Source: an uncultured Coleofasciculus sp. (GTDB taxonomy: Bacteria > Cyanobacteriota > Cyanobacteriia > Cyanobacteriales > Coleofasciculaceae). From it: a stretch of DNA of 5,261 nt. The stretch spans positions 1 through 5,261 of the forward strand of contig CADCTM010000050.1 in NCBI GenBank assembly GCA_902805485.1, given 5' to 3'. Numbering within the stretch: the stretch's first letter is position 1; the number at the start of each line of letters is the position of its first letter. Below are positions 1 to 4,534 of this stretch, one piece after another. The notes beneath the pieces were generated by a model that searched no databases, was not told the DNA's origin, and saw only the letters and a program-made list of their open reading frames with translations. The position numbers and the translations under genes are program-made.

Positions 1-218
1 GCAACTTCTTCCAGAATCAGTTTGAGCTTCCTACAGATGGCACGAAACTTCTTTTGGTCAACAGGTTGTTCGCCCTTGAAAAACTTGTTGATTGTCGTGC
101 GAGACATCTGCAACTGGGCTGCCAAATCAGCCTTGCTGCCAAATTTCAACAAAGCTGTGTTCGCCTTTTCTATTCCTTCCTTGGATACTCTAAGCGATCG
201 CCCTGTCTGCTCTGCCAT
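1..218 (-). CDS. N-terminal helix-turn-helix of a probable STAND-type (NB-ARC/NACHT/AAA-like) protein, 3' end outside the window
   Basis: Seventy-two codons are visible, read leftwards from ATG at 218-216; the frame is open at the window edge. An in-frame TGA lies four codons upstream, so this ATG is the first possible one. Residues about 26-49 form a helix-turn-helix: the first helix is KADLAAQLQ and the recognition helix is SRTTINKFFKG, followed by PVD, then F58 and C62. The order 'S-x-EGIEKA...AL...DLA...SRxTI-xxFFxG-xPVD...F..IC..L.L' is, from memory of the family, the one that opens many cyanobacterial proteins carrying an NB-ARC, NACHT or AAA-like NTPase and often repeats. The downstream NTPase is not visible, so the STAND assignment is inference. 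A stand-alone XRE-like regulator or toxin-antitoxin protein is the alternative. The coding strand carries a HIP1 octamer at 194-201. The AAGGG just before the ATG is too close to act as a normal ribosome binding site. Confidence 0.75.
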   Translation of the reverse strand, partial: MAEQTGRSLRVSKEGIEKANTALLKFGSKADLAAQLQMSRTTINKFFKGEQPVDQKKFRAICRKLKLILEEV

Positions 219-344
219 GCCCTTATTTCAGCCTTTCAACTATCCTAGCTACACGAACACAGGTTGAACACATAGTGGACGTTCCTTGAGCATTTGCTGA
301 ACCAGACTCATTGATTAGGTTTGGCAGATTGTTAGGAGTTCACT

Positions 345-349
345 AAGGA
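345..349 (+). promoter_or_regulatory. Ribosome binding site candidate for the 83-residue protein
   Basis: AAGGA, 11 bases before ATG 361. The spacing is slightly long, but it is the main reason for choosing this start. Confidence 0.35.
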
Positions 350-360
350 AATCACCACTA

Positions 361-612
361 ATGAAAACTTCCAATAAAAATCAGACGGCTTCACAACAAA
401 ATCAAAAGCGATTCGCTACGGGACAGCTTCGCTTCACGCAACCAACTCAACGACACAAATCAATAGCTAAATCGAGAAAGTGGCTAAAATTTACCGAGTT
501 TGTTGTAGTCGGGTTTGCAACCTGGCTAAACCCTAGCGCAGGGTTACTTATTTTCCTCTTGAAACTTTGTTTTCAAATTTTGCAGATGCTTCAAGACGAT
601 CGCAAGCTATAG
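361..612 (+). CDS. Small basic protein with one hydrophobic segment, function unknown
   Basis: An 83-residue frame from ATG 361 to TAG 610-612. Residues 1-46 are polar and strongly basic (Lys, Arg, Gln and Thr rich). Residues about 47-76 are hydrophobic (FVVVGFATWLNPSAGLLIFL and onward), with a short charged tail DDRKL. This predicts a membrane-anchored or membrane-peripheral protein with a cytoplasmic basic tail. A plausible ribosome binding site, AAGGA at 345-349, lies 11 bases before the ATG. It is divergent from the left-edge gene, with about 140 bases between them. I do not recognise the family. It is short enough to be a chance frame; the coherent basic-then-hydrophobic layout and the upstream AAGGA are the only support. 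Confidence 0.42.
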   Translation: MKTSNKNQTASQQNQKRFATGQLRFTQPTQRHKSIAKSRKWLKFTEFVVVGFATWLNPSAGLLIFLLKLCFQILQMLQDDRKL

Positions 613-620
613 CAATTAGG

Positions 621-666
621 GCGATCGCTTTTCACTGACTTACAACACTTAAGAAGACGCGATCGC
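621..666. repeat. Two HIP1 octamers (GCGATCGC) in non-coding DNA
   Basis: Perfect GCGATCGC palindromes at 621-628 and 659-666, both followed by T-rich bases. Further perfect copies lie at 194-201, 1781-1788, 1890-1897 and 4183-4190, all inside genes. HIP1 is a well-known over-represented octamer of many cyanobacterial genomes. Six copies in 5.3 kb is strong evidence for a cyanobacterial source. No local function needs to be assumed. Confidence 0.9.
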
Positions 667-713
667 CTTTCCCGTCAAACCTAAATATTACTTCTAAATC
701 AATCCGGATCGCC

Positions 714-742
714 TTGACGTTCTCTGTAAATCTGAGTATACC
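714..742 (+). promoter_or_regulatory. Candidate sigma-70-type promoter upstream of the 141-residue membrane protein
   Basis: TTGACG at 714-719 (5 of 6 to the -35 consensus) and TATACC at 737-742 (4 of 6 to the -10 consensus), separated by 17 bases. The last -10 base, usually T, is C, so strength is doubtful. Transcription would start near 749 and give a leader of about 210 bases before ATG 962. Confidence 0.3.
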
Positions 743-947
743 CTGACAAAGCTGATAGACTAGACACTCTCCAAGCCTCAGCGTGACGGAGAACGCTCTA
801 CCTTTCTCCAAGCTTCGTATAGCAACCGCTCTTCGCCTCTTTACAGCACGAAGACTCGGTTAACAACAGGATGTAAGCTCTACCAATTTTATACAGCGCC
901 CAATCTGACTGGGATGCTAACAACGTCATGTTTGGCTAATACTTCAC

Positions 948-951
948 AGGA
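948..951 (+). promoter_or_regulatory. Ribosome binding site that favours the start at 962
   Basis: AGGA, 10 bases before ATG 962. The alternative ATG at 914 has no comparable site. Confidence 0.4.
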
Positions 952-961
952 TAGAACCCTA

Positions 962-1387
962 ATGATTAAAACTAACATTTGGGTCGTTTTTAGTTTGTAT
1001 CTAATTTACGCTCTAATTAGCGCCCATCTTTTTTTAATAACCTCAGGCGGCTGGATGGCTATTTTTTGTTATCTAGGAATTGGTGGTTTGTTCTACCTCA
1101 TTAGTTCAATACTGTTATTTTTAAGTGCTAGTTTTCGCACAGCCAGAAAGCGGACAAAGGTCAAAATCAACGGACGTTTCTTCTTAAGAATTATTGCTGT
1201 CCAAGTATTTATTGTTTTATTTAACTACAATATCTGCGGAGACAGTATTTGCACTGATGGTTTCCTACCTACTTTCTTGGAAGAGACCAATATTCCTATC
1301 TTGTTTTCACCTCCTTTTGTTGTCGTTTTATTTGTCCTCCTTTTATATATAGGTTTATTATCGTTTTTCTTACTTGATGTCGCTTAA
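962..1387 (+). CDS. Multi-pass membrane protein of unknown function, 141 residues
   Basis: The frame begins at ATG 962 and ends with TAA 1385-1387. Four hydrophobic spans are visible from this start: residues about 6-26, 31-55, 69-86 and 113-138. A basic loop (about 57-67, with RTARKRTKVK) lies between spans 2 and 3 and should face the cytoplasm. A polar loop between spans 3 and 4 carries two close cysteines in NICGDSICTDG; on the outer side these could form a disulfide or bind a metal. I chose 962 over the in-frame ATG at 914 for two reasons. AGGA at 948-951 is well spaced for 962, whereas the 914 ATG sits in a small inverted repeat (CCCA/TGGG, 899-902 and 910-913) without a ribosome binding site. 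The hydrophobic core also starts just after 962. The family is not recognised. T- and A-rich codons contrast with the C-rich start of the next gene. Confidence 0.7.
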   Translation: MIKTNIWVVFSLYLIYALISAHLFLITSGGWMAIFCYLGIGGLFYLISSILLFLSASFRTARKRTKVKINGRFFLRIIAVQVFIVLFNYNICGDSICTDGFLPTFLEETNIPILFSPPFVVVLFVLLLYIGLLSFFLLDVA

Positions 1388-1528
1388 AAGATTTAAGAAC
1401 ATCATTTAGCTGAAGTTCATGAGAGCTGAAGGAGTTAGTTGAGAGTAGCAACCACGGGAAACCTCACCGCTACACCACCGATTGCCTCTTGACCAACCAC
1501 GACACTACGATCCTTGAACCAGGAGTGT
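1388..1528. other. Non-coding stretch between the membrane protein and the small divergent gene
   Basis: No convincing gene. CTTAAA/TTTAAG (1383-1388 and 1392-1397, three-base loop) forms a short AT-only hairpin over the stop codon of the upstream gene; without a T-run it is not a convincing terminator. Short direct repeats occur: AGCTGAAG at 1408-1415 and 1424-1431, and CAACCACG at 1449-1456 and 1494-1501. The minus strand is open in one frame from about 1570 down to TAA at 1437-1435, but it has no usable start in its first half. Confidence 0.4.
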
Positions 1529-1615
1529 TCAGCTTTTCTGGCTAAAGAAAACAGCCGCCATAAGAATTAGACCTAAAAGCGCCAAGGGAACCCAAAGATC
1601 GGAAAGCTCAATCAT
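1529..1615 (-). CDS. Possible 28-residue single-helix membrane protein
   Basis: Read leftwards from ATG 1615-1613 to TGA 1531-1529. The product starts MIELSDLW, continues as an almost purely hydrophobic helix (residues about 7-24, VPLALLGLILMAAVFF) and ends SQKS. Small one-helix proteins of this size are common in cyanobacterial membrane complexes. I do not recognise this one and assign no complex. An upstream in-frame ATG at 1651-1649 would add 12 residues including a basic KHKKHR run, giving 40 residues. I prefer the short form because a -10-like TATGAT (minus strand, 1642-1637) lies between the two starts, leaving the longer start upstream of the expected transcript. No ribosome binding site is visible for either. 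It is divergent from the 850-residue Fe-S protein, with 90 bases between the two start codons. A chance frame remains possible. Confidence 0.42.
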   Translation of the reverse strand: MIELSDLWVPLALLGLILMAAVFFSQKS

Positions 1616-1636
1616 TCGATGTTTTTTATGTTTGCT

Positions 1637-1642
1637 ATCATA
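1637..1642 (-). promoter_or_regulatory. Candidate -10 element for the small divergent gene
   Basis: TATGAT on the minus strand (5 of 6 to TATAAT). No good -35 is seen 16-18 bases upstream, where the Fur-like palindrome lies instead. Confidence 0.22.
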
Positions 1643-1650
1643 TTTATTCA

Positions 1651-1680
1651 TTAACAATAATTATCATTTATCGCTAAAAT
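1651..1680 (+). promoter_or_regulatory. Candidate sigma-70-type promoter of the 850-residue protein
   Basis: TTAACA at 1651-1656 (5 of 6 to TTGACA) and TAAAAT at 1675-1680 (5 of 6 to TATAAT), with an 18-base spacer. Transcription would start near 1687, giving a leader of about 19 bases to ATG 1706 with no Shine-Dalgarno sequence. The Fur-like palindrome overlaps the -35 and the spacer, a typical position for a repressor. Confidence 0.5.
1652..1666. promoter_or_regulatory. Fur-family-like operator
   Basis: TAACAATAATTATCA is a 7-1-7 imperfect palindrome. Read on the minus strand it is TGATAATTATTGTTA, which matches 12 of the 14 informative bases of the classic Fur-type pattern TGATAAT-N-ATTATCA. 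The right half is perfect and extends to ATTATCATTT, followed by a further overlapping TTTATC hexamer. The site lies between divergent genes and covers the -35 and spacer of the plus-strand promoter. Fur, Zur and PerR boxes are similar, so the ligand (iron, zinc or peroxide) cannot be told. The region is AT-rich, so a chance match is possible. Confidence 0.42.
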
Positions 1681-1705
1681 GTAAAGCAAGTTTTATTGAA
1701 TTCCT

Positions 1706-4258
1706 ATGAACTTTCCAGACTTGGTGACTTGGCTACAGGAACGAACAGCCTTCGGCATTCTTTCAGCCGAGGTATTAAATGCGATCGCGCAAGTCATGGA
1801 AGCACGAGTCGTCAGTGCGAACACGCGCTTAGTTCAAGAAGACACACCTGTCGAGCATCTCTACATTCTCCAACAAGGGCAACTTGAGAGCGATCGCACC
1901 AACCAAACCAGCGCCGCCTGGGCAGTCAGTTGGCTTCCCGGCGCGATCATTCACCTCCAAGAACTACTCTTCAACCAACCCGCTCAAAGAACCGCCAAAA
2001 CCCTCAGCGAGTGCCATCTGTGGGTCGTCCCGGCTGCAAAATTTCGGGAACTACTAACCCAATACCCGGAAATTTCCCAAGCCTTCTCACCCCAACTCGC
2101 GGCTGAACTTGCCCAACTCTCCTCCCAACTCAGCTACGAACAAGAACGTCTTGCCGCCCTCCGCCCTTACCTCGTCAACAAAGCCAAACGGGGTATTATC
2201 GGTAAAAGCCGCTATGCCGTGCGCCTCAGACAGCAAATCAAAAAAGCCGCAGAAGACCGTAAATCTGTCCTAATTTTCGGCGAACCCGGACTCGAAAAAG
2301 ACAACACAGCAGCACTTATTCACTTTGGTTCAGCCTACCGCCGCGAACCTATGATAAAAGTTGATTGCAGCACCATGCAGGCAAGCGGTGCAGAACTTTT
2401 CGGTCGTGCCAACGGCAAACCTGGTTTCATTGAAGCCCTCAAAGACGGCACATTAATCCTCAACAACATCCAAGAACTACCCAACGAACTCGTCCCATCC
2501 CTGGCAAAACTCCTAGAAACAGGCACTTACACACCCGTAAACCGCCCCGACGAACCGCCCGCCGCACCCCTGTCTTGTCGGGCACATATCATCATGGTTT
2601 CGGAAAAAACCCTACCAGAAATCGAACGCTTTGTGACTCATCTAATCAAAGTGCCGCCACTGCGGGTGCGGAAAGTGGATATTAGTGCCCAGATGGATTA
2701 CTACATCGGGCTTTTATGCCGCACCAGAGGTCTTCCCAAACCCCACGTTACTCCAGAAGCCTTGCGCCGCCTACAAGCGTACGATTTTCCCGGCAACCTT
2801 AGAGAGTTGCAAAATCTCGTAGAACGCGCCATTGTTCAGTCAGCCGGAGCAAAAGAACTCACCGAAGAAATTGTCTGGCCGTCTCAAACCAAGAAAAAAC
2901 AATTCCGCTTCAATCTCCTCAATGCTTATCCTGACGTTAGACGCTTCCTAAAAAGTGATTGGTGGCCCGATCGCATTAATTATGGTTTTACCTCATGGTT
3001 CTTTGCCTTCGTCGTAATTATCGGATTTGTTGGTCCCCAAAACCGTCAAGAAAATTTCACTTTAAATATGTTTTGGGCGTGGTGGTGGCCATTAGTTCTC
3101 ATTGGGTTTCCCTTCGTTGGACGCCTTTGGTGTTCGATTTGTCCCTTCATGATTTATGGCGAAATTACCCAAAAGTTATCTCTCTGGCTTTTTCCTCGTC
3201 AGCTAAAGCGTTGGCCCAGAGAGTCGGCGGAGAAGTGGGGAGGATGGTTTTTATTCGGGTTATTTGTCCTAATTTTCTTATGGGAAGAGCTTTGGGATTT
3301 AGAAAATACAGCTTATCTTTCCGCTTGCTTGCTGCTATTAATTACCGCCGGAGCAATGATTTTCTCCGCAATTTTTGAGCGACGTTTTTGGTGTCGTTAT
3401 CTTTGCCCAATTGGGGGGATGAATGGCTTATTTGCCAAACTCTCAATGACTGAACTCCGGGCACAGCAAGGTACTTGTTCTGCGGAATGCACAACTTATC
3501 AATGTTATAAAGGCGGTCCCCAAAAAGGTGAGGGATTAGCAACATTAGGCTGTCCTTTGTACTCTCACCCAGCTCAATTGGAAGATAACAGAGACTGTGT
3601 ACTTTGTATGACTTGTTTAAAGGCTTGTCCCCATCGCTCCGTTGAGGTAAATTTGCGTCCGCCGGGGATTGAATTATGGACAACTCATGTGCCTCGTGCT
3701 TATGAAGTGGCGTTATTACTATTACTCTTGGGCGGGGTATTTCTACATCGGCTGCCGGAGTTACAGATGGAGTTAGGGTTATTCTTAGATTTGGAGCAGT
3801 TTGCGCCTCATTTTGGATTTTCCCTGGCGGCTTTAGGCATTCCTGCGGCTATTCCGTTTGTTGCTTATGGGGGACTGTTGCTAGTTCAACAATTAGGCAA
3901 TGTTTTTAAGTGGAATTTACCGAAACCACGCTCATTTGTTGAGTTAGCTTATGGGTATTTGCCTTTGGTACTTGCCGGAAATTTGGCTCACTATTTAAGG
4001 CTATGTTTGGGTGAAGGGGGACGGATTTTGCCGGTGGCGTTGGCGACGTTTGGCTTGAGTGGTGAAGGATTGCCCGTTTTTGTGGCGCATCCTGCGGTGA
4101 TTGCGTTTTTACAGGGGATAACGCTGATTTTTGGCGTTATTTTGACGATTATTCTCACTCAAAAGATTGCTTGTCAATCGGTGCGATCGCTTTTTGCACA
4201 ACATCTAGGGGCGGTTGTCTTGGGTGTCTGTCTTTGGGCGGTTATCGTCGGTTACTAA
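1706..4258 (+). CDS. Cyclic-nucleotide-binding-like / degenerate sigma-54-activator AAA+ / NapH-NosR-type membrane Fe-S fusion protein
   Basis: 850 residues in three parts. Residues about 14-125 resemble a cNMP-binding domain: beta-roll with YILQQGQL at 53-60, then a phosphate-cassette-like LFNQPAQRTA at 88-97 keeping R95. By alignment to CAP, the ribose-binding Glu falls on Q85. A helical linker spans about 128-155. Residues about 164-392 are an AAA+ domain of the sigma-54-activator type (ELFG at 230-233, GTLIL at 248-252, VPPLRVR at 316-322, FPGNLREL at 361-368). Its P-loop is GEPGLEKD (192-199), the Walker B acids are N253-N254 and GAFTGA is missing, so ATP hydrolysis and sigma-54 contact are unlikely. 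No Fis-type DNA-binding domain follows. Residues about 414-850 form a membrane module with about nine helices. CxxCP at 476-480, CxxxCP at 563-568, a looser set C591, C595, C600 and C616, and a classic ferredoxin CxxCxxCxxxCP at 631-642 should all face the cytoplasm, as in NapH/NosR-type proteins. A redox sensor or electron-transfer role is inferred. Start: first ATG of the conserved part; no Shine-Dalgarno. Confidence 0.9.
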   Translation: MNFPDLVTWLQERTAFGILSAEVLNAIAQVMEARVVSANTRLVQEDTPVEHLYILQQGQLESDRTNQTSAAWAVSWLPGAIIHLQELLFNQPAQRTAKTLSECHLWVVPAAKFRELLTQYPEISQAFSPQLAAELAQLSSQLSYEQERLAALRPYLVNKAKRGIIGKSRYAVRLRQQIKKAAEDRKSVLIFGEPGLEKDNTAALIHFGSAYRREPMIKVDCSTMQASGAELFGRANGKPGFIEALKDGTLILNNIQELPNELVPSLAKLLETGTYTPVNRPDEPPAAPLSCRAHIIMVSEKTLPEIERFVTHLIKVPPLRVRKVDISAQMDYYIGLLCRTRGLPKPHVTPEALRRLQAYDFPGNLRELQNLVERAIVQSAGAKELTEEIVWPSQTKKKQFRFNLLNAYPDVRRFLKSDWWPDRINYGFTSWFFAFVVIIGFVGPQNRQENFTLNMFWAWWWPLVLIGFPFVGRLWCSICPFMIYGEITQKLSLWLFPRQLKRWPRESAEKWGGWFLFGLFVLIFLWEELWDLENTAYLSACLLLLITAGAMIFSAIFERRFWCRYLCPIGGMNGLFAKLSMTELRAQQGTCSAECTTYQCYKGGPQKGEGLATLGCPLYSHPAQLEDNRDCVLCMTCLKACPHRSVEVNLRPPGIELWTTHVPRAYEVALLLLLLGGVFLHRLPELQMELGLFLDLEQFAPHFGFSLAALGIPAAIPFVAYGGLLLVQQLGNVFKWNLPKPRSFVELAYGYLPLVLAGNLAHYLRLCLGEGGRILPVALATFGLSGEGLPVFVAHPAVIAFLQGITLIFGVILTIILTQKIACQSVRSLFAQHLGAVVLGVCLWAVIVGY

Positions 4259-4534
4259 TGGTATGAGACAAGAGTGCAAAAATCTTTTTTTGAAATTTTA
4301 AACTACAGATGCCTACCGCTAAAATTTGATTCATTCGTTGGTTTAAGTTGAGATATTTTACCCTTGTCAATAAGCGATTGATGGAGCGAGGCAAGATGCC
4401 TATTCCACCCAAAAATCTCGGATTGTGGAATGGGTATCTTGCCAGCTTGAAAATGATTACAGTGATCAGTTGCAACTAAGGTGATACAGGAAGTCTATTA
4501 TTCCTGATTGCAAAAAACTGACAATTCTAATTAA
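4259..4534. other. Convergent intergenic region
   Basis: It lies between the ends of two converging genes and holds no convincing gene. Contents are a T-rich tract after the first stop (CAAAAA at 4277-4282, then seven T at 4285-4291), too weak a hairpin to call a terminator with confidence, and the large palindrome at 4390-4443. Minus-strand frames here run through the palindrome and look accidental. Confidence 0.5.
4390..4443. repeat. Large palindromic element with 19-base arms
   Basis: Left arm 4390-4408 begins GGCAAGATGCC and ends TATTCCAC; right arm 4425-4443 begins GTGGAATGGG and ends TATCTTGCC. Seventeen of 19 positions are perfect complements. The two exceptions become G-U pairs in a plus-strand RNA, so the whole stem can form around a 16-base loop. 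The arm sequence resembles palindromic intergenic repeats I associate with cyanobacterial genomes (the 'GGCAAGATGCC...CCAC' type), so a dispersed or MITE-like repeat is likely. It may also slow or stop transcription arriving from either converging gene, but no T-run follows either arm, so it is not a standard intrinsic terminator. Confidence 0.75.

Larger units (their letters stand above)
613..961. other. Non-coding stretch with a possible structured leader
   Basis: No convincing gene was found on either strand. After the two HIP1 octamers and the candidate promoter at 714-742, the stretch 768-854 holds small repeats. The 9-base direct repeat TCTCCAAGC occurs at 768-776 and 805-813. Inverted repeats are AGCGT/ACGCT at 780-784 and 793-797, GGAGAA/TTCTCC at 788-793 and 804-809, and TCTTCG/CGAAGA at 830-835 and 849-854. 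The first two stems share base 793 and interleave, so they cannot form together. There is no tRNA-like fold and no recognised riboswitch. It could be a leader or a decayed intergenic repeat; no function is claimed. Confidence 0.5.

Noticed and set aside
22..267. Plus-strand open frames opposite the left-edge helix-turn-helix
   Set aside because: The minus strand gives the recognisable domain; the plus-strand products show nothing coherent.
235..268. Inverted repeat TTCAAC (235-240) / GTTGAA (263-268) upstream of the left-edge gene, considered as an operator
   Set aside because: Only six bases per arm with a 22-base spacer; expected by chance at this length.
914..961. Earlier in-frame ATG for the 141-residue membrane protein
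   Set aside because: It has no ribosome binding site and lies in a small inverted repeat; 962 has AGGA at good spacing.
1435..1570. Protein-like minus-strand open frame (reads ...EHSWFKDRSVVVGQEAIGG... and ends VATLN)
   Set aside because: It has no ATG, overlaps the small membrane frame in another phase and is only about 45 codons. It could be a gene remnant, but I cannot name a parent, so it is not called.
2335..2526. 63-residue open frame on the minus strand inside the large fusion gene
   Set aside because: It is opposite well-conserved AAA+ coding sequence and has no family features; an antisense shadow.
2995..3378. 127-residue plus-strand frame overlapping the membrane part
   Set aside because: It is an out-of-frame reading of the large gene, whose frame carries the conserved motifs.
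3342..3683. 113-residue open frame on the minus strand inside the Fe-S membrane part
   Set aside because: It runs opposite the cysteine-motif coding sequence and its own product has no coherent features.
4242..4475. 77-residue minus-strand frame in the convergent intergenic region
   Set aside because: It reads through the palindromic element and overlaps the end of the large gene; there is no family resemblance.
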